This document shows positions 10,901 through 24,399 of a DNA stretch of 64,000 nucleotides, piece by piece. The DNA is from Acholoe squamosa (taxonomy: Eukaryota > Annelida > Polychaeta > Phyllodocida > Polynoidae). A model generated the notes under the pieces. The model worked only from the letters and a program-made list of their open reading frames with translations, ran no database searches and had not been told where the DNA came from. Positions within the stretch are counted from its first letter, which is position 1; the number at the start of each line of letters is the position of its first letter. Location of the stretch: contig OX439047.1 of NCBI GenBank assembly GCA_949317995.1, positions 296,501 to 360,500 on the forward strand. Direction: 5' to 3'. A program made the position numbers and the translations under genes.

Positions 10901-13900
10901 ATGCTAACAGTACTACAGTGTACTGTAACATGCTAACAGTACTACAGTGTACAGTAACATGCTAACAGTACTACAGTGTACAGTAACATGCTAACAGTAC
11001 TACAGTGTACTGTACAGTAACATGCTAACAGTACTACAGTGTACTGTAACATGCTAACAGTACTACAGTGTACAGTAACATGCTAACAGTACTACAGTGT
11101 ACAGTAACATGCTAACAGTACTACAGTGTACTGTACCTTAACATGCTAACAGTACTACAGTGTACAGTAACATGCTAACAGTACTACAGTGTACAGTAAC
11201 ATGCTAACAGTACTACAGTGTACTGTAACATGCTAACAGTACTACAGTGTACAGTAACATGCTAACAGTACTACAGTGTACTGTACAGTAACATGCTAAC
11301 AGTACTACAGTGTACTGTACAGTAACATGCTAACAGTACTACAGTGTACAGTACCTTAACATGCTAACAGTACTACAGTGTACAGTAACATGGTAACAGT
11401 ACTACAGTGTACAGTAACATGCTAACAGTACTACAGTGTACAGTAACATGCTAACAGTACTACAGTGTACAGTAACGTGCTAACAGTACTACAGTGTACA
11501 GTAACATGCTAACAGTACTACAGTGTACAGTAACATGCTAACAGTACTACAGTGTACAGTAACGTGCTAACAGTACTACAGTGTACAGTAACATGCTAAC
11601 AGTACTACAGTGTACAGTACCTTAACATGGTAACAGTACTACAGTGTACAGTAACATGCTAACAGTACTACAGTGTACAGTAACGTGCTAACAGTACTAC
11701 AGTGTACAGTAACATGCTAACAGTACTACAGTGTACAGTACCTTAAAATGGTAACAGTACTACAGTGTACAGTAACTTAACATGCTAACAGTACTACAGT
11801 GTACAGTAACATGCTAACAGTACTACAGTGTACAGTACCTTAACATGCTAACAGTACTACAGTGTACAGTAACATGCTAACAGTACCACAGTGTACAGTA
11901 ACATGCTAACAGTACTACAGTGTACAGTAACATGCTAACAGTACTACAGTGTACAGTAACATGCTAACAGTACTACAGTGTACTGTAACATGCTAACAGT
12001 ACTACAGTGTACAGTAACATGCTAACAGTACTACAGTGTACAGTAACATGCTAACAGTACTACAGTGTACAGTAACATGCTAACAGTACTACAGTGTACA
12101 GTACCTTAACATGGTAACAGTACTACAGTGTACAGTAACATGCTAACAGTACTACAGTGTACAGTAACATGCTAACAGTACTACAGTTTACAGTAACATG
12201 CTAACAGTACCACAGTGTACAGTAACATGCTAACAGTACTACAGTGTACAGTAACATGCTAACAGTACTACAGTGTACAGTAACATGCTAACAGTACTAC
12301 AGTGTACAGTACCTTAACATGCTAACAGTACTACAGTTTACAGTAACATGCTAACAGTACTACAGTGTACAGTACCATGCTAACAGTACTACAGTGTACA
12401 GTACCTTAACATGGTAACAGTACTACAGTGTACAGTAACATGCTAACAGTACTACAGTGTACAGTACCTTAACATGGTAACAGTACTACAGTGTACAGTA
12501 ACATGCTAACAGTACTACAGTGTACAGTAACATGCTAACAGTACTACAGTGTACAGTAACATGCTAACAGTACTACAGTGTACAGTAACATGGTAACGGT
12601 ACTACAGTGTACAGTAACATGCTAACGGTACCACAGTGTACAGTAACATGCTAACGGTACCACAGTGTACAGTAACATGCTAACAGTACTACAGTGTACA
12701 GTAACATGCTAACAGTACTACAGTGTACAGTAACATGGTAACAGTACTACAGTGTACAGTAACATGCTAACAGTACTACAGTGTACAGTAACATGCTAAC
12801 AGTACTACAGTGTACAGTAACATGCTAACAGTACTACAGTGTACAGTAACATGGTAACAGTACTACAGTGTACAGTAACATGCTAACAGTACTACAGTGT
12901 ACAGTAACATGGTAACAGTACTACAGTGTACAGTACCTTAACATGCTAACAGTACTACAGTGTACCTTAACATGCTAACAGTACTACAGTGTACAGTAAT
13001 ATGCTAACAGTACTACAGTGTACAGTAACATGCTAACAGTACTACAGTGTACAGTAACTTGCTAACAGTACTACAGTGTACAGTAACGTGCTAACAGTAC
13101 TACAGTGTACAGTACCTTAACATGCTAACAGTACTACAGTGTACAGTAACATGCTAACAGTACTACAGTGTACAGTACCTTAACGTGCTAACAGTACTAC
13201 AGTGTACAGTAACATGCTAACAGTACTACAGTGTACAGTAACATGCTAACAGTACTACAGTGTACAGTAACATGCTAACAGTAATACAGTGTACTGTAAC
13301 ATGCTAACAGTACTACAGTGTACAGTAACATGCTAACAGTAATACAGTGTACTGTAACATGCTAACAGTACTACAGTGTACAGTAACATGCGCACAGTAC
13401 TACAGTGTACCGTAACATGATAACAGTACTACAGTGTACCGTAACATGCTAACAGTACTACAGTGTACAGTAACATGGTAACAGTACTACAGTGTACAGT
13501 ACCTTAACATGGTAACAGTACTACAGTGTACAGTAACATGCTAACAGTACTACAGTGTACAGTAACATGGTAACGGTACTACAGTGTACAGTAACATGGT
13601 AACGGTACTACAGTGTACAGTAACATGCTAACAGTACTACAGTGTACAGTAACATGCTAACAGTACTACAGTGTACAGTAACATGGTAACGGTACTACAG
13701 TGTACAGTAACATGCTAACGGTACCACAGTGTAAAGTAACATGCTAACAGTACTACAGTGTACTGTAACATGCTAACAGTACTACAGTGTACAGTAACAT
13801 GCTAACAGTACTACAGTGTACAGTAACATGCTAACAGTACTACAGTGTACAGTAACATGTTAACAGTACTACAGTGTACAGTAACATGCTAACAGTACTA

Positions 13901-16900
13901 CAGTGTACAGTGACATGGTAACAGTACTACAGTTTACAGTGACATGCTAACAGTACTACAGTGTACAGTAACATGCTAACAGTACTACAGTGTACAGTAA
14001 CATGCTAACAGTACTACAGTGTACAGTAACGTGCTAACAGTACTACAGTGTACTGTAACATGCTAACAGTACTACAGTGTACAGTAACATGCTAACAGTA
14101 CTACAGTGTACAGTAACATGCTAACAGTACTACAGTGCACTGTAACATGCTAACAGTACTACAGTGTACTGTAACATGCTAACAGTACTACAGTGTACAG
14201 TAACATGCTAACAGTACTACAGTGTACAGTAACATGCTAACAGTACTACAGTGTACAGTAACATGCTAACAGTACTACAGTGTACTGTAACGTGCTAACA
14301 GTACTACAGTGTACAGTAACATGCTAACAGTACTACAGTGTACAGTAACATGCTAACAGTACTACAGTGGACCGTAACATGCTAACAGTACTACAGTGTA
14401 CAGTACCTTAACATGCTAACAGTACTACAGTGTACAGTACCTTAACATGCTAACAGTACTACAGTGTACAGTAACATGGTAACAGTACTACAGTGTACAG
14501 TAACATGGTAACAGTACTACAGTGTACAGTAACATGCTAACAGTACTACAGTGTACAGTAACATGCTAACAGTACTACAGTGTACAGTAACATGCTAACA
14601 GTACTACAGTGTACAGTAACATGCTAACAGTACTACAGTGTACAGTACCTTAACATGCTAACAGTACTACAGTGTACAGTAACATGCTAACAGTACTACA
14701 GTGTACAGTAACATGCTAACAGTACTACAGTGTACAGTAACATGGTAACAGTACTACAGTGTACAGTACCTTAACATGCTAACAGTACTACAGTGTACAG
14801 TAACATGCTAACAGTACTACAGTGTACAGTATCATGGTAACAGTACTACAGTGTACAGTACATTAACATGCTAACAGTACTACAGTGTACAGTAACATGC
14901 TAACAGTACTACAGTGTACAGTAACATGCTAACAGTACTACAGTGTACAGTAACATGCTAACAGTACTACAGTGTACAGTAACATGCTAACAGTACTACA
15001 GTGTACAGTAACATGTTAACAGTACTACAGTGTACAGTAACATGCTAACAGTACTACAGTGTACAGTAACATGCTAACAGTACTACAGTGTACAGTAACA
15101 TGTTAACAGTACTACAGTGTACAGTAACATGCTAACAGTACTACAGTGTACAGTAACATGCTAACAGTACTACAGTGTACAATAACATGCTAACAGTACT
15201 ACAGTGTACAGTAACATGCTAACAGTACTACAGTGTACCTTAACATGCTAACAGTACTACAGTGTACAGTAACATGGTAACAGTACTACAGTGTACAGTA
15301 ACATGCTAACAGTACTACAGTGTACAGTAACATGCTAACAGTACTACAGTGTACAGTAACATGCTATTAGTACTACAGTGTACAGTAACATGCTAACAGT
15401 ACTACAGTGTACCTGAACATGCTAACAGTACTACAGTGTACCTTAACATGCTAACAGTACTACAGTGTACAGTAACATGCTAACAGTACTACAGTGTACA
15501 GTAACATGCTAACAGTACTACAGTGTACCTTAACATGCTAACAGTACTACAGTGTACAGTAACATGCTAACAGTACTACAGTGTATCTTCACATGCTAAC
15601 AGTACTACAGTGTACAGTAACATGCCAACAGTACTACAGTGTACCTGAACATGCTAACAGTACTACAGTGTACAGTAACATGCTAACAGTACTACAGTGT
15701 ACAGTAACATGCTAACAGTACTACAGTGTACAGTAACATGCTATTAGTACTACAGTGTACAGTAACATGCTAACAGTACTACAGTGTACCTGAACATGCT
15801 AACAGTACTACAGTGTACAGTAACATGCTAACAGTACTACAGTGTACAGTAACATGCTAACAGTACTACAGTGTACAGTAACATGCTAACAGTACTACAG
15901 TGTACAGTAACATGCTAACGGTACCACAGTGTACAGTAACATGCTAACAGTACTACAGTGTACAGTAACATGCTAACAGTACTACAGTGTACAGTAACAT
16001 GCTAACAGTACTACAGTGTACAGTAACATGCTAACAGTACTACAGTGTACAGTAACATGCTAACAGTACTACAGTGTACCTGAACATGCTAACAGTACTA
16101 CAGTGTACAGTAACATGCTAACAGTACTACAGTGTACAGTAACATGCTAACAGTACTACAGTGTACAGTAACGTGCTAACAGTACTACAGTGTACAGTAA
16201 CATGCTAACAGTACTACAGTGTACAGTAACATGCTAACAGTACTACAGTGTACAGTAACATGCTAACAGTACTACAGTGTACAGTAACATGCTAACAGTA
16301 CTACAGTGTACAGTACCTTAACATGCTAACAGTACTACAGTGTACAGTAACATGCTAACAGTACTACAGTGTACCTTAACATGCTAACAGTACTACAGTG
16401 TACAGTACCTTAACATGGTAACAGTACTACAGTGTACAGTAACATGCTAACAGTACTACAGTGTACAGTAACATGCTATTAGTACTACAGTGTACAGTAA
16501 CATGCTAACAGTACTACAGTGTACAGTAACATGCTAACAGTACTACAGTGTACCTTAACATGCTAACAGTACTACAGTGTACAGTAACATGCTAACAGTA
16601 CTACAGTGGACCGTAACATGCTAACAGTACTACAGTGTACAGTACCTTAACATGCTAACAGTACTACAGTGTACAGTAACATGGTAACAGTACTACAGTA
16701 TACAGTAACATGCTAACAGTACTACAGTGTACAGTAACATGCTAACAGTACTACAGTGTACAGTAACATGGTAACAGTACTACAGTGTACAGTACCTTAA
16801 CATGCTAACAGTACTACAGTGTACTGTAACATGGTAACAGTACTACAGTGTACAGTAACATGCTAACAGTACTACAGTGTACAGTAACATGCTAACAGTA

Positions 16901-19174
16901 CTACAGTGTACAGTAACGTGCTAACAGTACTACAGTGTACTGTAACATGCTAACAGTACTACAGTGTACAGTAACATGCTAACAGTACTACAGTGTACAG
17001 TAATATGCTAACAGTACTACAGTTTACAGTAACATGGTAACAGTACTACAGTGTACAGTAACATGCTAACAGTACTACAGTGTACAGTAACATGCTAACA
17101 GTACTACAGTGTACAGTAACATGCTAACAGTACTACAGTGTACAGTAACATGCTAACAGTACTACAGTGTACAGTAACGTGCTAACAATACTACAGTGTA
17201 CAGTAACATGCTAACAGTACTACAGTGTACAGTAACATGCTAACAGTACTACAGTGTACAGTAACATGCTAACAGTACTACAGTGTACAGTAACATGCTA
17301 ACAGTACTACAGTGTACAGTAACATGCTAAAAGTACTACAGTGGACCGTAACATGCTAACAGTACTACAGTGTACAGTACCTTAACATGCTAACAGTACT
17401 ACAGTGTACAGTAACATGGTAACAGTACTACAGTGTACTGTAACATGCTAAGTGTACTACAGTGTACAGTAACATGCTAACAGTACTACAGTGTACAGTA
17501 CCTTAACATGCTAACAGTACTACAGTGTACAGTAACATGCTAACAGTACTACAGTGTACAGTAACATGCTAACAGTACTACAGTGTACAGTACCTTAACA
17601 TGGTAACAGTACTACAGTGTACAGTAACATGCTAACAGTACTACAGTGTACAGTAACATGCTATTAGTACTACAGTGTACAGTAACATGCTAACAGTACT
17701 ACAGTGTACAGTAACATGCTAACAGTACTACAGTGTATAGTAACATGCTAACAGTACTACAGTGTACAGTAACATGCTAACAGTACTACAGTGTACAGTA
17801 ACATGCTAACAGTACTACAGTGTACCTGAACATGCTAACAGTACTACAGTGTACAGTAACATGCTAACAGTACTACAGTGTACAGTAACATGCTAACAGT
17901 ACTACAGTGTACAGTAACATGCTAACAGTACTACAGTGTACAGTAACATGCTAACAGTACTACAGTGTACAGTACCTTAACATGCTAACAGTACTACAGT
18001 GTACAGTAACATGCTAACAGTACTACAGTGTACAGTAACATGCTATTAGTACTACAGTGTACAGTAACATGCTAACAGTACTACAGTGTACTGTAACATG
18101 CTAACAGTACTACAGTGTACCGTAACATGCTAACAGTACTACAGTGTACAGTACCTTAACATGCTAACAGTACTACAGTGTACTGTAACATGCTAACAGT
18201 ACTACAGTGTACAGTAACATGCTAACAGTACTACAGTGTACAGTAACATGCTAACAGTACTACAGTGTACAGTAACGTGCTAACAGTACTACAGTGTACA
18301 GTAACATGGTAACAGTACTACAGTGTACAGTAACATGCTAACAGTACTACAGTGTACAGTAACATGCTAACAGTACTACAGTGTACTGTAACATGCTAAC
18401 AGTACTACAGTGTACAGTAACATGCTAACAGTACTACAGTGTACAGTAACATGCTAACAGTACTACAGTGTACAGTAACATGCTATTAGTACTACAGTGT
18501 ACAGTAACATGCTAACAGTACTACAGTGTACAGTAACGTGCTAACAGTACTACAGTGTACAGTAACATGCTAACAGTACTACAGTGTACTGTAACATGCT
18601 AACAGTACTACAGTGTACAGTAACATGCTAACAGTACTACAGTGTACAGTAACGTGCTAACAGTACTACAGTGTACAGTAACATGGTAACAGTACTACAG
18701 TGTACAGTAACATGCTAACAGTACTACAGTGTACAGTAACATGCTAACAGTACTACAGTGTACTGTAACATGCTAACAGTACTACAGTGTACAGTAACAT
18801 GCTAACAGTACTACAGTGTACAGTAACATGCTAACAGTACTACAGTGTACAGTAACGTGCTAACAGTACTACAGTGTACAGTAACATGGTAACAGTACTA
18901 CAGTGTACAGTAACATGCTAACAGTACTACAGTGTACAGTAACATGCTAACAGTACTACAGTGTACAGTAACAAGCTAACAGTACTACAGTGTACAGTAA
19001 CATGCTAACAGTACTACAGTGTACAGTAACATGCTAACAGTACTACAGTGTACAGTAACATGCTAACAGTACTACAGTGTACCTTAACATGCTAACAGTA
19101 CTACAGTGTACAGTAACATGCCAACAGTACTACAGTGTACAGTAATATGCTAACAGTACTACAGTGTACAGTAC
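7946..19174. repeat. 29-bp minisatellite, about 380 units, 11.2 kb
   Basis: Head-to-tail array of ACATGCTAACAGTACTACAG followed by TGTACAGTA (29 bp). Common variants are CAGT/CTGT, GCTAAC/GGTAAC, ATG/GTG, and an insertion of CCTTA giving 34-bp units scattered through the whole array. Short higher-order patterns recur, for example blocks sharing CTATTAG or ACCTGAACATG in 15.3-18.5 kb. The right edge coincides exactly with the 5' splice site of the RPP38 L7Ae exon. On the gene strand, the CCTTA variants read TTAAG|GTACTGTACACTG, and the real junction reads TCAAG|GTACTGTACACTG. There are no unique spacers between units, so this is not a CRISPR array. Confidence 0.97.
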
Positions 19175-19394
19175 CTTGAGTCCTAGAGCGGCCAGTGAGC
19201 TGATATCCAGTAGTGGTGCGAGTGTCTTAGCAAGGTTTTTAATGACGACTACAGGACAGTCATGGAGGGCGGCCGTGGTGAGGATGTGACGTGTTAGTAA
19301 TGGAGGCCGCGTACCTTGGTCCACCAGCACCACACGTAACTCATCCTTCTCCACGCCCCGAGACACGGCGTTCACACCACACGCCATCTGACTC
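19175..19394 (-). CDS. RPP38: RPP38 coding exon with the L7Ae/L30e core
   Basis: A 220-bp exon with acceptor GATTGTCAG before 19394 and donor AAG|GTACTG after 19175. It encodes 73 full codons. Recognisable core: GVNAVSRGVEKDEL, then a hydrophobic VVLV strand, RPPLLTRHI, a Cys-Pro-Val-Val strand, LAKTLAP and a final SLAALGLK. This matches the RPP38 L7Ae-like domain, where a GVNEVTRALE.NEL helix, a VLV strand, a LIQLS-type helix and an IAP loop occur in the same order and spacing. The fold binds RNA. Both exon borders are edges of tandem arrays: the first ~28 bp of the exon belong to the 64-bp repeat, and the donor is the first unit edge of the 29-bp array. Confidence 0.85.
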
Positions 19395-19805
19395 CTGACA
19401 ATCAATAATTCCACAATATTACGCTCACACGGCGTTCACACCACACATATTCCGACTACTGATAATCAACAATAACACAATATTACGCTCACACGGCGTT
19501 CACACCACACATATTCCGACTACTGATAATCAACAATAATACAATCTTACGCTCACTCGGCGTTCACACCACACATATTCCGACTACTGATAATCAACAA
19601 TAACACAATCTTACGCTCACACGGCGTTCACACCAAACATATTCTGACTCCTGACAATCAATAATAACACAATCTTACGCTCATACGGCATTCACACCAT
19701 ACATATTCCGACTACTGATAATCAACAATAACACAATATTACGCTCACACAGTGTTCACACCACACGCTCTCTGACTCGTGATAATCAATAATACCATAA
19801 TAACA
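19366..19805. repeat. 64-bp minisatellite carrying the 3' splice site and exon start
   Basis: Seven tandem copies of a 64-bp unit (ACGGCGTTCACACCACACAT...ACGCTCAC on the plus strand). The copy nearest the exon contains the true acceptor (TTGTCAG) and the first ~28 bp of the L7Ae exon. The other copies keep an AG at the same place and a degenerate exon segment (GTGTGGTGTGAACGCCGTG). The outermost copy at about 19744-19800 is closest to the exon sequence. The unit is about 28 bp exon plus 36 bp intron. Confidence 0.93.
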
Positions 19806-20149
19806 AGTTCCGTCATTGTTGATAATGTTGATTACCAGTACCGTAAATTCTCTCATATAAGTGATGGCTAGTACCAGAACCCAACCTAGGAGGGTGGAGG
19901 GAAGTTGGGGGTAGGGCTCAGATACCCAATATTTTTTCAACTCTCCCAGCATCACAGGGGGGTATGGGGGCCCCCTGTGACCCTGTAGCTTTTTTGAATT
20001 TTGAGGATCCATATATAAGAAAATAAATTCTACCATTTTGACTTTTTTATTAGAATTTTCCACAAACTCAGGGGCGGCCTTTACAAGGGTGTGGCTTAAA
20101 GTTAAACGAGAGAATTTACAGAACATCAAAGGATTATCTCTATGGTTCT

Positions 20150-20768
20150 ATACAGAACCTGATTGAGTCAATTCAATCTTATTCATAAGTAACCCCTAAC
20201 GGAACAGTAAGCAGAACTCTTGTTTGTTAATATCGACAAAAAATATGAGAAACCATGTATACAATTTTCCTTTATCGAGTATTTACATCAACTTTATACA
20301 GTCATGTCTCACATTTCTGGTCGGCTCTGTCAGAGCTAGTTACAGACCTGTTCCTGATTATTACACTCATAGCGTTCTCGTAGCGTTCACTCAGACCCAG
20401 TTCTCCGGGTGTGAAGGGGGAGTCCGGATGGCAGGTGGCAGCACCTGCCTCTGGGTTCGTATCCGTTACACCAGGGGACCTTCCACTCAGACCCGTTACA
20501 TGTCACGTGACGGTCTGAGTTTCGCAGGCTTTTCTCCTATATGAGAGCAGTTCTTACAGTAGTTCTCCAGTAGTGGTCCGACCACTGCTCAGCACCCTTC
20601 TACTGTTACCTACAGGTAACTGAATGCCATCCGGCATGTAGTCTCTATAGGGTGTGATCATATGTAACTAAGGTCAAAATAAAACACTCTGTTGCCTACC
20701 CGGAAACTTCTTCTCTTTTCGTTATGATTTGACATCTAACCAAAAAGATGAACCACTACACTACTACA
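20150..20768 (+). repeat. Probable 5' LTR of Ty3/gypsy element 1 (left edge uncertain)
   Basis: The region just before the primer binding site. It has a TATA-like CCTATATGAG near 20538, AATAAA at 20678-20683 and ends GAACCACTACACTACTACA. I found no matching 3' copy, so the left boundary is a guess. Confidence 0.45.
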
Positions 20769-20769
20769 C

Positions 20770-20785
20770 TGGTGCCGTGACCAGG
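20770..20785 (+). promoter_or_regulatory. Primer binding site, tRNA-His type
   Basis: TGGTGCCGTGACCAGG is the complement of the 3' end of an invertebrate tRNA-His including CCA, as I recall that tRNA (CCTGGTCACGGCACCA). It starts two bases after the likely LTR end, which is a normal position. Confidence 0.7.
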
Positions 20786-20811
20786 ATTTCCAAGTGTATG
20801 CGCAGTCAGCA

Positions 20812-23800
20812 ATGACTGAGCCGAGCCCAGTAAAGGGAAATTGGGTAAACACGGACCTAAACTCCCCGATTGAAGATGGTGAAATAAGATCACCATCTGG
20901 AGAATAGAGAAATCCACAGGAACACTACCCGGATGGGGTAGCTGATTTTGAGAATGTAAGAAGAAACTTACATGACGACCTGGAAGACTTTGGAGATTCC
21001 TTATTCATGCCATGTGGTACAACTAAGCCTCCACCCATGCAGTAATAGGAGCACTGCTCAATTTGGTAAACTACCATTTGAGGTTCCTAAGCCAAGTCCA
21101 TGCATGTTCGAAACTCCTTATAGTTCTCGGATTAAACACCAAAAGTGTGGTTTTGAGAAAAGTAAGATGGAAGAGCTTGAAGATATGCAAGCTGAATACG
21201 AAAAGATCCAACAAGATCTAATTGTATTAAGGTGGGTCGCTACCATTGAATCAAATATCCTAGATTTTCTTCATTTTTCTCCGAGAGGTACAGAAAAACA
21301 TCTAGAATAAGAATATGAAAAGAAAAGTAGGGGGTCCCAAACTACTTTTTTTTCTACAGATTTTTGAAAAATAAAGCATTTTAATCTTCACCTAGAAATA
21401 AGAGAAAATGTGTCTCAGATTTGAGAATTTTTTTCTGTCATAAATATTTAATACAGAGATATGATACCTCGCATGGTAAATGGTCTGATATCCTTATTTA
21501 TTAAGAATTTTTGATTTTAACTCAATAACATGGCATTCTGGGTAAATTTCTCATTTTACGGAAAAGAGAGGGGTAAATTTTCTATTATTTCATAACAAAA
21601 ACAAATAAAATTCATATTTCCAACCACTAGATTTTTCTTAAACAGCATTGCATGATGGGCAAAATATGCAAATCCTTGTCATTGGACTGCTTCACTATAT
21701 GCCCATAGTTACTGTGAATAGCCTACCACTTCTACAGTATTGTCTCAGTATTTTAAGGGCTATTATTCTAACGGGCAAAAGAATGGTAGATAATGATGGA
21801 AAAAAATCATCCAAAATTTCTTGTGGACATTCAGGGCTAATACAGGTTTGTGCCTACCAAAAATAATCCAATTCTGATGAATATAACCCATATGCGCAAG
21901 GACCTGCGCAGTAGGCTCAAATCCAATGGTAGCAACCCACCTTAAATGGTACTGGAAATCGTATCCTGTCAGAAAACAAAAAATTAATGGCAGAACGACT
22001 ACAGGAGGACCATGAACTTAGACGTCAACAAAAAGAATTAACGGCTAAGATTGAAAAAAAAAAATGGATTTTCAACTCCAGCACGAACAATATCGTTATA
22101 CAAGGCGGATTTAGGATGTAAATCCTCTCGTATGGAGTTAGATAAAACCAGAGAAGAATTAGATTCAACTCAATCTGCTTATAGCAACTACCAGGAAGAG
22201 CTACAAAAAATTGAATTAGCCTTCGAGGATGCTAGAGCCACGTATCACAAACAAAGTCAAGAAAATGAGAGTCACAGGGCTAAATGGATACATGAATCTA
22301 CCGATTGGACTAACAGACAGTCCAAAATGTTGAATGATTATTCTGTACTGGAAACGAAAGCAATCCAGATGTCAAAGTATCTTGAGGATACAGGCCTTGT
22401 TATAGGCACTCTGGAACCTAACTTTACTGTTTCAGGGATTGTTCTAAATATAGCTGGAGACCATGATGACTCTGATGGGGAGAGGGACGAGGTAAAGAAA
22501 TCTTTAGAACTGTACTATGATTGTTAGATGAAAGTAAAAAGCCATCAGGTCAAATTTACAGAAAACACCACAAACCATATAGGTTTGGGGACCAGAAATA
22601 CAGGTGAAACCAGTTCTGGTGATGCTTCTTCAAATGGATCTCAACCGACTCATCTGGTAGGAAGCACATACTATAATGGTGGATGGCCACAGCAGGCACC
22701 TTAGGGAGGAACTGATGGCCATTTTTCCCAGTACAGATGGAGTCAGTCTCAAAATGGGACAAACTCATGAACCGGTAATACCAGAGGTACAGCCGGATGT
22801 TCCCATGCATCCGGGGGGCCATCCTGATCCTCTACAGGACAAGGATTGTCAGGAGGTACTGGTTTCCATAATATGAATCAGTCCTCAGTACCAGGAGGAA
22901 ACACTTGATATACTAGTTGGTCCTCTGGACCTAGAAGGAGCTACCCCCTCTTTGGCAATGCAGGATTGGGTTCTCCTGCAGGCACCTCACCCCAGATACA
23001 CCAGTAAATCCTCCATGGAAAAAAAGACTCAGTAGACGAGTATCTCTTTCTCCAGGGTTGCAAGCTTTGCATGATTCAAATGCAGCTATTGCTAACCTAG
23101 GTGTTGATTGTTACAATCAGGGTCTTGATGATACAGAAATCATGGAATGGAGTAAGGGACTTATCCCTACTGGATCCCAGAATCCGGCTCGTCGAGTAGC
23201 TAAGATACCCACAGCATTTAATGCAAGGAATCCCTGGAAGAAGGAGTATCAAGGCTGCACAGATGTGTTTAACTGCAACGGATGGGGAAAAGAGGAAGCT
23301 CTACCCTATCTAGTATGCTGGTTAAAAGAAGGTGACAGTAAAGGAGCCATAGAACAACGGAGGGATTCCCAAATTCGAGGGATCTCCACCCATGAAAAAT
23401 ATGATGAGCTAATTGAAATAGCCTCATATTCATATGGGAACATTGTGGGAGAAGACCCTTGGTTGACATTCACTAAAAGAACTCCAAGGAGTCTGCCAAA
23501 GGCCTAGAATGTCAGCAGATGCTACATAAGGCCAGACCTCAGTGGAGGATGGACGATGAGCACTTCCTTGATGAAATGATTCGACAATTCATCGACGGAT
23601 TGTGTGATCAGGAACATAGGACTGAAGCATGCGATGCTTGGAAGAATGATGCTTCCTTAACAGACTTGTTCCAAGCCCTGGATCACTATGATTGGAAAAG
23701 CCAGATATTTTCCAGAAAGGTACCCCAATGGATGTCAGCAATGATAGTTCCTGAAGGGATACCCGAAGATGACTTATCAGAATCAGGTAGCACTGAGGAC

Positions 23801-24113
23801 AATGAGAACATCGGGCCATAAGCCGAGGCAACCCCCAGTACAACCGGACGTGGAGAAAGAAACAGTGCTATGCCAAGGAGCAAGTGATTATCACAAAAAC
23901 TCCTGAGACAAAGCCAGATACCAAGACTCACAACACCGGTCCGTCTTTACCAGTGGACCTGGTTACTACCTTGGTACAGAAGATTTCTCAAAATCTACAA
24001 AGGCCTAGACCAGACAGAAACGTTGTCAAATGCTTCTGATGTCAGGAAATGGGTCATTATGCCACGGAATGCGAGGCAGAAATACCAGTGTATAGAAATT
24101 CACGATACCGGAA
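20812..24113 (+). pseudogene. Element 1 gag remnant
   Basis: ATG at 20812 (MTEPSPVKGNW), 42 bp past the primer site, then a coiled-coil region (about 21160-22500, Glu/Lys/Leu-rich heptads), a capsid-like region (about 23040-23820, with KEEALPYLVCWLKEG and WKNDASLTDLF, matching element 2), and a zinc knuckle near 24030 (CQEMGHYATEC) whose first Cys is followed by an in-frame TGA. There are several frameshifts, one at an A-run near 22055. A 711-bp DNA transposon splits the coiled coil. Confidence 0.8.
21231..21941. mobile_element. 711-bp non-autonomous DNA transposon, TTAA target
   Basis: The terminal inverted repeats GGTGGGTCGCTACCATTG and CAATGGTAGCAACCCACC are flanked by TTAA at 21227-21230 and 21942-21945. 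The gag frame before and after the insert is continuous if one TTAA and the insert are ignored, which fixes the borders exactly. TTAA duplication is typical of piggyBac-type elements. No transposase is present. Confidence 0.88.
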
Positions 24114-24399
24114 CACTCCAGGTAGTGGAGACTCAGTTAAGAAGGAAAACTGAGAAGGGCAACCAGATAACCCCCAGAGTGAGTTATTGCCATGACAGCC
24201 AGCCTATCACCGCTTGTGGTATAAGTGAGAATCCTCTAGCGATTTCGCCCAGCAGTGAAGCTAAGGAACCTGATCAGCTCCTTACTCATGAGGCTGGGGA
24301 GACTGATGGTACACCAGGTGTCAAGAACCGGCAGAAGAACACAGTGGGGCAACCCGATATCAGTCAAGAGGGAGTGGACAATGGGTTGGCGAGGGTAGG

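Larger units (their letters stand above)
6945..19174 (-). other. RPP38 intron 3 (12.2 kb, mostly minisatellite)
   Basis: Phase-0 intron between the L7Ae exon and the last exon: donor GTACTG at 19174, acceptor TTTTCTAACAG at 6945. About 92% of it is the 29-bp array. The remaining ~1 kb next to the acceptor holds a foldback repeat (7070-7337) and unrecognised single-copy DNA (7340-7945). Confidence 0.75.

Noticed and set aside
7946-19174. 29-bp repeats as a CRISPR array
   Set aside because: Units are contiguous with no unique spacers, there are no cas genes, and the setting is a eukaryotic intron.
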